Shown: positions 7,203 to 15,452 of the stretch, in pieces
How positions within the stretch are numbered: the stretch's first letter is position 1
Layout: each line of letters starts with the position of its first letter
Assembly: GCA_964370855.1 (NCBI GenBank)
Contig: CAYJMF010000084.1
Location: 1 to 20,570 of the forward strand
Reading direction: 5' to 3'
Length of the DNA: 20,570 nt
Source of the DNA: JAKLKS01 sp964370855
Lineage (GTDB): Bacteria > Planctomycetota > JAJSAM01 > JAKLKS01
Made by a program: the position numbers and the translations under genes
Notes under the pieces: model-generated
What the model saw: the letters and a program-made list of their open reading frames with translations, nothing else
What the model was told of the DNA's origin: nothing
The model's database searches: none

Positions 7203-8195
7203 ATGAAGCCCTTCGCCTACGCGCGACCGGGGAGCACCGGGGAGGTCCTGAAGCTCCTCTCCGCGACGGCCCGTCCCAAGGGAGGGGGTTACGACCTCCT
7301 CGACCTCGCCAAGAACGGCGTCTCGACGCCGGGGACCATGGTGGACCTCCGCGGCGTGGAGGGGCTCGACGCCATCGAAGCGGCCGACGGCTCGCTCCGC
7401 ATCGGGCCCCGGGTGACGCTCGCTGCGCTGGCCGCCTCCGCCGACGTGCGGCGGCTGCTGCCCGCCCTCGCCGAGGCCGCCGCCGGGGCGGCGACGCCGC
7501 TGGTGCGGAACACGGCCACCGTGGCGGGGAACCTCCTGCAGCGGCCGCGCTGCACCTACTTCCGCGACCCCTTCTTCGACTGCCGGAAGCGGGGCGGGAA
7601 GGAGTGCCCCGCGCTGGAGGGGGACCACGCCGAAGGGGCTGTCTTCATGAACGCGCTCTGCTGCGCGGTCCATCCGAGCAATCTCGCCGTGGCCCTTGCG
7701 GCGGCGGGGGGGGAGGCGGTGATCCTCCAGGCCGTGGATCCGAAGACCGGGGCGGCGACGACCCGGAACCTCCGCCTCGACGGGAACTTCTTCGTCTCCC
7801 CGAAGGAGGACCTCCTGCGGGAAGCGCGTCTCGAGCCGGGGGAGCTCGTGATCGGGATCGTCGCGAAGGCCGCCCCCCGCTCGGCCTACGTCGAGGTGGA
7901 CCAGAAGGCGTCCTTCGACTGGGCCTCGGCCTCGGCGGCGGTGGTGCTCGATATGGAGGGGGACCGGGTGAAGCGGGCCCGCGTGGCCCTCGGCGCGGTG
8001 GCGCCGATCCCGCTCCTCTCCCCGGGGGCGGTGGCGGCGCTTATCGGGAAGGTCCCCGACGGGGCCGCCGCCGCGGCCGCCGGCGATGCGGCGGCGAAGG
8101 AGGCGACGCCGCTCCGCGACAACGGCCACAAGGTCCAGCACCTCAGGGTCTGCGTGCAGCGCGCGGTCCTCGCCGCCGCCGCGAGGGGGAGGTAG
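7203..8195 (+). CDS. Molybdenum hydroxylase FAD subunit with 4Fe-4S-type cysteine loop (PaoB/YagS-like)
   Basis: This 330-residue FAD-binding medium subunit passes electrons from the Fe-S subunit to an external acceptor. The N-terminal FAD_binding_5 signature is slightly degenerate (KGGGYDLLDLAK in place of the common AGGTDLL). RNTATVAGNLLQRPRCTYFR is characteristic. It runs into a cysteine-containing loop with Cys117, Cys127, Cys135 and Cys153/154, the region that binds an extra 4Fe-4S cluster in PaoB and 4-hydroxybenzoyl-CoA reductase beta subunits, so an extra cluster is likely. The C-terminal CO dehydrogenase flavoprotein domain covers about residues 210-325. The ATG at 7203 follows the upstream stop by one base, so translation is coupled. 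Absence of a signal peptide fits export with the Tat-tagged partner. Confidence 0.9.
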   Translation: MKPFAYARPGSTGEVLKLLSATARPKGGGYDLLDLAKNGVSTPGTMVDLRGVEGLDAIEAADGSLRIGPRVTLAALAASADVRRLLPALAEAAAGAATPLVRNTATVAGNLLQRPRCTYFRDPFFDCRKRGGKECPALEGDHAEGAVFMNALCCAVHPSNLAVALAAAGGEAVILQAVDPKTGAATTRNLRLDGNFFVSPKEDLLREARLEPGELVIGIVAKAAPRSAYVEVDQKASFDWASASAAVVLDMEGDRVKRARVALGAVAPIPLLSPGAVAALIGKVPDGAAAAAAGDAAAKEATPLRDNGHKVQHLRVCVQRAVLAAAARGR

Positions 8196-8197
8196 CC

Positions 8198-8467
8198 ATG
8201 CATCCCGTCCGAACGTCGATCCTCTCCGGCCGCCTCTGTCGGCACCTCCGCACCAAGGGGATGTTCGTCTCCGGCTACGACGGTCCGCCGCCGGAACTCC
8301 CCTTCCCCCCGGACACCGCCGCCTGGTGGTGCAACCTCTCCGGCTGGGCCACGGGCCCCGACGCCCGCCCCTGCAACCGCGACCGCTGCGTCCCCGGCCG
8401 CGACTGCTTCGAGGGCGGGGGGGGAGGCGGCGAGGGAGAGGGGGGAGGAGGGGACGTTCCTAACTAA
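8198..8467 (+). CDS. Small cysteine-rich protein of unknown function, last gene of the molybdenum hydroxylase operon
   Basis: This 89-residue protein has its start ATG two bases after the FAD-subunit stop and GGGGGAGG before it, so it is very probably co-translated with the enzyme. It has five Cys, at 14, 45, 59, 64 and 70, in a pattern LCRHLRTKGM ... WWCN ... PCNRDRCVPGRDCFE. I recall unnamed small proteins with a similar 'C.H.R.K.M ... C ... C...GR.C(Y/F)E' layout, possibly metal binding, but cannot name a family. No signal peptide is seen. Known operons of this type often carry an XdhC-like maturation chaperone (PaoD) in this position; this protein is unrelated to it. The last 17 residues are low-complexity Gly/Glu, and the final five residues plus the stop come from hairpin repeat A, so the native C-terminus may have been replaced. 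Confidence 0.7.
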   Translation: MHPVRTSILSGRLCRHLRTKGMFVSGYDGPPPELPFPPDTAAWWCNLSGWATGPDARPCNRDRCVPGRDCFEGGGGGGEGEGGGGDVPN

Positions 8468-8543
8468 CTAACTTACTCCGCATCCCCCCCCGTGATTCCC
8501 GAGGGGGGGTGCTGGAGTAAGTTAGTTAGTTAGGAACGTCCCC
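8450..8543. repeat. Palindromic hairpin element, copy A
   Basis: The left arm (8450-8479) and right arm (8514-8543) are perfect 30-base reverse complements, beginning GGGGACGTTCCT and ending AGGAACGTCCCC. The 34-base centre can form a second stem of C-run against G-run (about 8481-8490 with 8503-8511). The inner arm is a period-4 AACT repeat that places TAA at 8461, 8465 and 8469, covering all three frames; symmetry gives the same on the other strand. The element overlaps the end of the cysteine-rich gene and stops 16 bases before the esterase ATG. It shares its outer sequence with copies at 9850 and 16605. No T tract follows, so it is not a standard terminator. Confidence 0.95.
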
Positions 8544-8559
8544 GCCTCGCGCCCGCCTT

Positions 8560-9846
8560 ATGCGCCTACTCCTCCTCCTCGCCCTCCTCCTCCCCGCCGA
8601 GGATCCACCCCTCCCCGCTTCCCTCGCCGAAGCCGTGGACCTCCCCGATCCCTCCTCCCGCGCCGAGGCCGCGCTCCGCCTCTCCCGCCGCCCCGACGCG
8701 ACGGTGGACGTCCTCCTCGCGGCCATGGCCACCTTCGGCCGTTTCGATCCGGTGAAGGCCGGCGCCGCGACGGCCACGGTCCCGCTCTTCGACGGGAAGG
8801 CGTCCGCCGACGGGGAGGTCACCGTCTACACGCCCCCGGGGTACGACCCGGCGAAGCCGGCCCCGCTCCTCCTCGCCCTCCACGGGGCCGGAGGGCACGG
8901 GCGGGAGGAGCACCTGCGCTGGAAGGGGACGGCGGACGCGCTCGGGATGATCGTGCTCGCGCCGACGGACCGCGCCCGGGACAAGGGGTACCGGTTCTCC
9001 GCCGAGGAGCGGGAGCGGGCGCTGTCGGCGCTGCGGTGGGCGCGGCGGCGGTGGAACGTGGACGAGAACCGGATCCTCGGCACCGGCATCAGCGCCGGGG
9101 GCCACCTCCTCTGGGATCTCGCGCTGCGCCGTCCCGACCTCTTCGCGGGGATCGCGCCCATGATCGGGGGGCCGCGGCTCTCCAACGCCGCGGGGGAGAA
9201 CAACGCCCGCTTCCTCGAGAACCTCCGGCGGCTGCCGGTGCGGGACCTCCAGGGGGCGCAGGACGACCCGCTGCTCCTCTCCGGGCTCAGGCGGGCCTTC
9301 GAGCGGCTCGAGGGGTGGGGGAACGGGGACGCGCGGCTCCTCGAGTTCCGCGATCTCGGCCACGACTTCGACATGGCGGCGGTGGACTGGCAGGCCTGGT
9401 TCGGGGGGCTCCGGCGCGACCCGTCCCCGGCGGAGGTGGTGCGCATGGCCGTGGAGGAGGGGGAGGGGCGGGCCTTCGGGGCGGAGATCCTGGCCACCGG
9501 GAAGGGGGCGAAGGCGACCTTCACCCTGAAGGTGGGGCCTGAGTGGAACGGGCTTCCCGAGGAGGAGAAGCGGGAGCGGTTCGCCAAGGCCATGGACGAG
9601 CGGACGGCGCGCCTGCGGGTGGTGCGGAAGGGGCCCGGGCTCTTCGAGGCCGAGGGGAGGGAGGTGGACCGGTTCCGCGTCCTCCTGCGCGCCGGGGACT
9701 TCGAGGCGGGGAAGCCGGTCGTCGTCGCCTACCGGGGGAGGTCGGTGAAGGGGACGGTCCGGCCCGACCCCCGGGTCCTGTTGGCGGAGTTCGTGGAGCG
9801 GTTCGACCGCACGTTCCTCCCCGTGGCGGAGGTGAAGGTCCCGTGA
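8560..9846 (+). CDS. Secreted alpha/beta-hydrolase (esterase/PHB-depolymerase-like)
   Basis: The 428-residue protein has a short hydrophobic N-terminus (RLLLLLALLLPAEDPP), probably a signal peptide. The hydrolase core spans about residues 85-285. VYTPPGYDPAKPAPLLLALH leads into the oxyanion segment HGAGGHG (His108). The nucleophile elbow is GISAG with Ser178. A likely Asp is 235 or 236 (GAQDD), and the likely catalytic His is 268 (DLGHDFD). The order Ser-Asp-His and the segments match secreted esterases related to PHB depolymerases and feruloyl esterases; the substrate cannot be told. The C-terminal 130 residues have no recognised domain. The start ATG has no visible ribosome binding site and lies 16 bases after hairpin A; hairpin B begins within a few bases of the stop, so the gene is exactly bracketed by two copies of the repeat. 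Confidence 0.82.
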   Translation: MRLLLLLALLLPAEDPPLPASLAEAVDLPDPSSRAEAALRLSRRPDATVDVLLAAMATFGRFDPVKAGAATATVPLFDGKASADGEVTVYTPPGYDPAKPAPLLLALHGAGGHGREEHLRWKGTADALGMIVLAPTDRARDKGYRFSAEERERALSALRWARRRWNVDENRILGTGISAGGHLLWDLALRRPDLFAGIAPMIGGPRLSNAAGENNARFLENLRRLPVRDLQGAQDDPLLLSGLRRAFERLEGWGNGDARLLEFRDLGHDFDMAAVDWQAWFGGLRRDPSPAEVVRMAVEEGEGRAFGAEILATGKGAKATFTLKVGPEWNGLPEEEKRERFAKAMDERTARLRVVRKGPGLFEAEGREVDRFRVLLRAGDFEAGKPVVVAYRGRSVKGTVRPDPRVLLAEFVERFDRTFLPVAEVKVP

Positions 9847-9849
9847 AGG

Positions 9850-10034
9850 GGGGGGGGACGTTCCTCACTTCGTCACTTTCCTGTGGAAAACTCCCCCGGT
9901 CATCCACCTCCCTTCATTCAACCCTCCCCGTCGAGAGCCGTGCGCCGGAGCCGCGCACCGCCCGGGAGAACCCGCACGGGTCGGCGAGGGGACTTATCCA
10001 CAGGAAAGTGACGAAGTGAGGAACGTCCCCCCCC
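9850..10034. repeat. Palindromic hairpin element, copy B (long centre)
   Basis: The left arm (9850-9887) and right arm (9997-10034) are perfect 38-base reverse complements; pairing continues imperfectly inward (for example TCCCC at 9892-9896 with GGGGA at 9988-9992). The outer part, GGGACGTTCCT, is the same as in copies A and C, but the inner arm is different (CACTTCGTCACTTTCC). The 109-base centre is much longer than in the other copies and holds no ORF with support; a small hairpin GTGCG/CGCAC can be drawn inside it. The G-run begins two bases after the esterase stop, and the right arm ends 20 bases before the subtilase ATG. TGA occurs in two of three frames in the right arm. Confidence 0.93.
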
Positions 10035-10054
10035 GTTTCGGGGATGATGGGGGG

Positions 10055-13000
10055 ATGAGGGCACGGTGGGCGCCGCTGGTACTGGGTCTCCTCCTCCTGC
10101 CTCCGGGAGGCGCGAACGGACTCGCGGAGGGGGACCCGCTCCTGCCGACGGGCGAGGTGTTCCGCTACGCGCCCACGGGGGCGGCCTTCCGGGTGCTCCG
10201 AGATCCACGCACCGGGGACAAGTCCTTCGAGCGGCTCTCCGACGGCGTTCGGCGGGAGTCCCTCGCCGCGGCCGTGGCGGGGGAGGAGGATCTCCTCTCC
10301 CCGCTCCGGAGGAAACTCCACCCCGCGCTGTGGGGGGCCGTCGAGGATCCCGCCCGGGCCGCCGAGCCGGTCCGCGTCGTGCTCCTCACCGCGGCGCAGC
10401 CGCTCCGCGCCGCCGCCGCCGCCGCCCGCGAGGCCGTCCGACCCGCCGTCGAGGAGCGGCTCGCCCGCATCCGCGCCGTCGTCGGCGCCCTCGGCCCCTC
10501 CCGGGAGGAGGACCCGGACCGGCTCCTCCAGCTCGGCCACCGCCTCGAGGAGGAGGCCCGCCTCCTCTCCCCCGATGCGCGCGAGGAGCTGCGTCTTCTG
10601 CGGGGCGAACTCTCCGCCCTCCTCCAGGGCATGCGCCGCGACGCCATGGCCGCCGCCGCCGGCCCCGCCGCCGCGGCGCGGGAGCCCGTCGAGGCGGCCC
10701 TCGCCGCCACCCCCGGCGCCCGCGTTCTCGGGCGCTCGACGATCCTCTGCTCCGTTTCCGTAGAGCTCCCCGCCGGGGAGCTCGCCGGGCTCCTCGATCG
10801 CGTCCCCTCCGTCGCCCGAATCCTTCCCCACGGCGAGCGGCGATCCCTCCTCGACGTCTCCGTCCCCACCATCGGCGCCTCCACGTGGACCGGCGCCGGC
10901 TACGACGGATCCTCCGCCACGAAGGTCGCCGTCATGGACACCGGCATCGACTCCGGCCACCCCGCCCTCTCCGGCCCGGTCCAGGCGGAGGCGGTCTTCC
11001 TCGACGCCGGCGCCCTCGACGCCGGCTTCGCCGACGACGCGAACTCCACGGACGACTACCACGGCCACGGCACCCACGTCGGCGGCATCGTCATGTCCAC
11101 GGACTCCCAGAACAAGGGGGTCGCCCCCGGCGGCTTCCTCATCGACGCCAAGTGCGGCTACCGCCTCCTCTTCGAGGGGAACTACTACGGCTCCCTCCAG
11201 GACGCCGACATCATGGCCGCCGGCGACTGGGCCGCCGCCCAGGGGGCCGACGCCGTCAACGCCTCCTTCGGCGGCGACGACGTCTCCGACGCGTCCACCG
11301 CCCTCTCCCACTTCTTCGAGGCCCTCGTGGACGATCTCGGCGTCTTCGCCGCCGTGGCCGCGGGGAACTCCGGGCCGACCGCTTCCACCGTCCTCGTCCC
11401 CGGCGACGCCTATAACGTCCTCACCACGGGGAGCCTCGACGACAAGGGGACCTCCTCCCACACCGACAACGTCCTCTCCTCCTTCTCGAGCCGCGGCCCC
11501 CTCGACGACGGGAGGAGGAAGCCCGACCTCTGCGCACCGGGCACCGCCATCGCCTCCTGCAACGCCGGCTGGGAGGGGGGGGACGACTTCGTCTCCTCCA
11601 GCGGCACCAGCATGGCGACGCCCCATGTCGCCGGCGCCGCGGCGCTCCTCTTCGACTACGGCGCCACCTGGCGCCCCGAGGGGGTGAAGGCCCTCCTCGC
11701 CTCCACCGCGCGCAACACGACCCCCTACCCCTCGGCACCGGACAACAACTGGGGCGCCGGCGGCATGGACCTCGCCGCCGCCTTCACGAGCCGCGCCTCC
11801 GTGGCGGAGGGGGTCATCAAATCCTCGGGGCTCCCCTTCGCCTTCGTGCGCTCCGGCAAGCTCACCGCGGGGAAGAGGGCGACCCTCTGCTGGAACCGGG
11901 AGGTGCTGGAGAACGGCGTGTCCGCCCCCTCCACCTACCGGGTCGCGGCGGACCTCGACCTCTACCTCTACGAGGAGGCGGACTTCTCCGCCCTCGGATC
12001 CTCGACGGGGGCCCTCGGCAGTTCGGAGCAGGCGAAGGCGACGGCCGCCTCCAACTTCCCCGTCCTCAAGATCCGCCTCGAGGACGGCTTCCCCGCGGGG
12101 CAGACGGAGGTCCGCTGGGCCGTGGCCACGGAGGCGACGACGGCCTCCATGATCTCCGCGCCCCCGACGCTGCGCTGCGAGTTCAGCTCCCTTCCCGACC
12201 TCGTCCGGGGCGGAGAGGAATTCACCGTCGAGGCCACCCTCACCAACGACGGGGATCTCCCCGCCTTCGACCCCGTCGTCACCCTCTTCCCGCCGCCGGG
12301 GACGACCCTGGTCGAGGGGGGAAACCCGCGCACCGTCGTCACCCTCATCGGCGGCGGCTTCCAGCGGGTCGTCACGTGGACCCTGCGCCACGAGGACGGG
12401 GCCAACGGGATCCGCTCCTTCGTCGTGGAGGCGACGAGCCAGTCCTTCGGGGAGACCTTCAACGCCCTCGGGGACGCGGCGGAACAGGACGTGGACTCGG
12501 AACCGCCCATCGGCTTCCTCACCGTGGCCGGCGGCGCCGCCGCCGTCCGCAACACCTCGGTCACCCTCCAGGTGCTCGGCTTCGACAACCAGATCGCCAT
12601 CGACTCCATGCGCTTCCGCAACGAGGGGGAGGCCTGGGGCCCCTGGATCCCCTACGCCTTCACGTCCCCCTGGACCCTCGCCGCGGGGGAGGGGATTCGC
12701 ACCGTGGAGGCGGAACTGCGGGACTTGGCGGGAAACGTCTCCGGGATCCTCTCCGACACCGTCCTCCTCGATATGACGGCGCCCGTGGGCGCCGTCTCCG
12801 TGAACGGGGGCGCCCCCTACGCCATGCCCTGGGAGGAGCTCACCGCCGACGGGGAGTGGAGCGACGGGGAGGGGGGATCGGGCGTGGCCTCCTTCCGCCA
12901 CCGCTGGAGCGGGGGGGGGTGGTCCGCCGGGGACGACGTCGCCGAGCCCCTCCCCCTCTCCCGCCCCGCGGCGGAGGGGGGGATCCTCCTCGAGGTGGAG

Positions 13001-13714
13001 TACCTCGACGGGGCGGGCAACGCGTCGGCGCCGGCGTCGGATTCCATCGAGCTCGTGGGGGAGGCGCCGCCGCTCCTCAACGCCGTGAAGAAGTGGAGCG
13101 GCACGCTCGACGCCGGCGGCGACGTGGACTCCTTCCGCATCGGGTTGCTGCCTGGGGATCTCCTGACGGTGAAGCCCCGGTTGCGCTCCTCCGTGAGGAA
13201 GGGGGAGGCGGAACCCCTCCTCGACCTCTTCGATCCCGCGGAGGCGAAGGTCGTGGACGGGCGGTGGCCGCCGGCGGCGCGGAAGCCGGGCATCGCGAAG
13301 TTCGAGGCGACCCTCCCCGGGGACCACTGGCTCGTCCTCCGGGCCGGCGGGGCCGACGGGATGGCGGGGGGCGAGGCGGGACTCTCGGTGAAGGTGAAGC
13401 GGGTGAAGGCGCGGGCGAAGGCGAAGGGGGAGGCGATCCCGGCGGACGGGATCGCGGAGATCCCCTTCGAGGCGGTGACGGGCTGCCTCCTCTCCGGCTC
13501 CCTCGGCGGGGGCGTGGCGGGGGAGGCGACCCTCGCGCGGCCCGACGGGAGCGAGGTCCCCCTCCCGCTGGAGGCGAAGGGGGAGGGCTGGACGATCCCG
13601 CCGAAGTTCCTCGCCGGGGGGGCGGGGACCTACGCGATCCGCGTCCCGGCGACGGGGCCGGTCCCGTTCTCCCTCCGGGTGACGCCGCCGCGGACCGGGA
13701 AGGTGGACGAGTAG
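10055..13714 (+). CDS. Secreted subtilisin-family (S8) serine protease with Ig-like and PPC-like C-terminal domains
   Basis: The 1219-residue protein starts at the ATG at 10055, which gives a signal peptide (MRARWAPLVLGLLLLPPGG); an in-frame GTG at 10016 lies inside hairpin B and is rejected. A long helical, alanine/arginine-rich pro-region runs to about residue 265. The peptidase domain has Asp295 (VAVMDTGID), His338 (HGHGTHVGG), oxyanion Asn438 (AAGNSG) and Ser519 (SGTSMATPHVAG), so the catalytic set is complete. It is followed by a CARDB-like segment (about 706-810), two Ig-like segments with DLAGNVS and DGAGNAS, and a bipartite PPC-like module (about 1009-1219) that resembles the N-terminal module of the FG-GAP protein at 16815. 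The protease is presumably extracellular or surface-bound and self-processed. The stop lies within a hairpin shared with the convergent ABC operon. Confidence 0.93.
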   Translation: MRARWAPLVLGLLLLPPGGANGLAEGDPLLPTGEVFRYAPTGAAFRVLRDPRTGDKSFERLSDGVRRESLAAAVAGEEDLLSPLRRKLHPALWGAVEDPARAAEPVRVVLLTAAQPLRAAAAAAREAVRPAVEERLARIRAVVGALGPSREEDPDRLLQLGHRLEEEARLLSPDAREELRLLRGELSALLQGMRRDAMAAAAGPAAAAREPVEAALAATPGARVLGRSTILCSVSVELPAGELAGLLDRVPSVARILPHGERRSLLDVSVPTIGASTWTGAGYDGSSATKVAVMDTGIDSGHPALSGPVQAEAVFLDAGALDAGFADDANSTDDYHGHGTHVGGIVMSTDSQNKGVAPGGFLIDAKCGYRLLFEGNYYGSLQDADIMAAGDWAAAQGADAVNASFGGDDVSDASTALSHFFEALVDDLGVFAAVAAGNSGPTASTVLVPGDAYNVLTTGSLDDKGTSSHTDNVLSSFSSRGPLDDGRRKPDLCAPGTAIASCNAGWEGGDDFVSSSGTSMATPHVAGAAALLFDYGATWRPEGVKALLASTARNTTPYPSAPDNNWGAGGMDLAAAFTSRASVAEGVIKSSGLPFAFVRSGKLTAGKRATLCWNREVLENGVSAPSTYRVAADLDLYLYEEADFSALGSSTGALGSSEQAKATAASNFPVLKIRLEDGFPAGQTEVRWAVATEATTASMISAPPTLRCEFSSLPDLVRGGEEFTVEATLTNDGDLPAFDPVVTLFPPPGTTLVEGGNPRTVVTLIGGGFQRVVTWTLRHEDGANGIRSFVVEATSQSFGETFNALGDAAEQDVDSEPPIGFLTVAGGAAAVRNTSVTLQVLGFDNQIAIDSMRFRNEGEAWGPWIPYAFTSPWTLAAGEGIRTVEAELRDLAGNVSGILSDTVLLDMTAPVGAVSVNGGAPYAMPWEELTADGEWSDGEGGSGVASFRHRWSGGGWSAGDDVAEPLPLSRPAAEGGILLEVEYLDGAGNASAPASDSIELVGEAPPLLNAVKKWSGTLDAGGDVDSFRIGLLPGDLLTVKPRLRSSVRKGEAEPLLDLFDPAEAKVVDGRWPPAARKPGIAKFEATLPGDHWLVLRAGGADGMAGGEAGLSVKVKRVKARAKAKGEAIPADGIAEIPFEAVTGCLLSGSLGGGVAGEATLARPDGSEVPLPLEAKGEGWTIPPKFLAGGAGTYAIRVPATGPVPFSLRVTPPRTGKVDE

Positions 13715-13739
13715 GAAGAGGGGCCTCCCCCTCTCCTAC
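13711..13739. terminator. Hairpin between convergent gene ends
   Basis: GTAGGAAGAGGGG (13711-13723) pairs with CCCCTCTCCTAC (13728-13739), with one bulged A and a short loop. The hairpin contains the stop codons of both the subtilase (13712-13714) and the convergent permease (complement of 13736-13738). There is no T tract, so it may act as a two-way transcript end or mRNA 3' stabiliser. Confidence 0.5.
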
Positions 13740-14514
13740 CTGATGAGCCGCCGCCGCATGAGGCGGATCGCGAGCGCGAGGAGGGGGACGGAGGCCGCGA
13801 GCAGGCCGAGGGACGTGAGCCAGAGGCGCGGCCCGAGGTCCCCGCCGCAGCAGGCGCGGAGCGCCTCGGCCAGGTAGTACATGGGGTTCGCGCGGGCCAC
13901 CCACCGGGCCCACTCCGGCATCACCTCCACGGGGAAGAAGAGCCCCCCGAAGAGGTACATGGGCACGCCCACGAGGTGGAGCGGGTAGTTGATGGAGTCG
14001 ATGTTCTTCACGATGCCCGTGAAGCAGAGGCCCGCGGCGCCGAAGAGCATCCCCCCGGTGACGGCCAGGAGCGGCACGCCCAGCGCCCCCGGGTTGCGCG
14101 CGTGGCCGAAGGCCCAGAGCACGAGCAGCGTCGTCGTGGACCCGATGAGGGCGCGGGTCGCCCCCCACATCGCCTCGCCCACGACCACGTCGTCGAGGGA
14201 GGCCGGCGTCGCCGTGATGGCGTCGAAGGTGCGCTGGTAGTACATGCGGATGTAGGAGCCGTAGAGGCAGTCGAAGAAGGACTGGAACATGATCGACATG
14301 GCCACGATGCCCGGCGCCACCCAGGCCTCGTAGGGGACCGCGGCGCCGTCCACCACGACCTCGCGGGTGAGGGCCCCCACGCCGAGGCCGAAGGCCATGA
14401 AGTTGAAGATCGGCTCCACGACGGAGACGCAGGCGGTCCGCCAGGTCACGAGGTAGACCTCGAGGTTGCGCCGCCAGACCTGCAGCGCCAGCGGGCCGGC
14501 CTCCCCGAGGGGCC

Positions 14515-14518
<4 letters not shown>
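13736..14518 (-). CDS. ABC-2 type exporter permease (NodJ-like)
   Basis: This 260-residue inner-membrane protein has about six hydrophobic segments, the normal size for NodJ/DrrB-type permeases. Conserved features are the N-terminal amphipathic stretch with VVEPIFNFMAFGLGVG, the segment YIRMYYQRTFDAITATPASL, typical of the first cytoplasmic coupling loop, and the C-terminal ARANPMYYLAEALRA signature of ABC-2 permeases. The start is GTG, overlapping the TGA of the ATPase gene in GTGA, so the two are translated together. The partner is the ATPase at 14515-15450. The exported substrate is unknown; NodIJ exports lipochitin oligosaccharides, whereas relatives handle drugs, polysaccharides or lipids. 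Confidence 0.9.
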
Positions 14519-15450
<932 letters not shown>

Positions 15451-15452
15451 GG

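Noticed and set aside
4940..7204. A 754-codon minus-strand frame over the molybdenum subunit
   Set aside because: It is a shadow of a well-supported gene; its sequence is repetitive His/Gly/Arg/Val-rich, a signature of reading GC-rich codons backwards.
8450..8543. Hairpin A as a plain Rho-independent terminator
   Set aside because: There is no T tract after either arm, the stem sequence is shared with two other loci including one between divergent promoters, and the arms covary; a terminator would not need a conserved outer sequence.
10016..10054. An upstream GTG start for the subtilase
   Set aside because: It lies in the right arm of hairpin B and precedes the signal peptide with unrelated residues; the ATG at 10055 starts the signal peptide directly.
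9914..13327. A 1137-codon open frame on the minus strand
   Set aside because: It lies entirely antisense to the subtilase and hairpin B, has low-complexity Gly/Arg/Glu/His-rich sequence with no recognisable domain, and is expected where G/C-ending codons make antisense stops rare.
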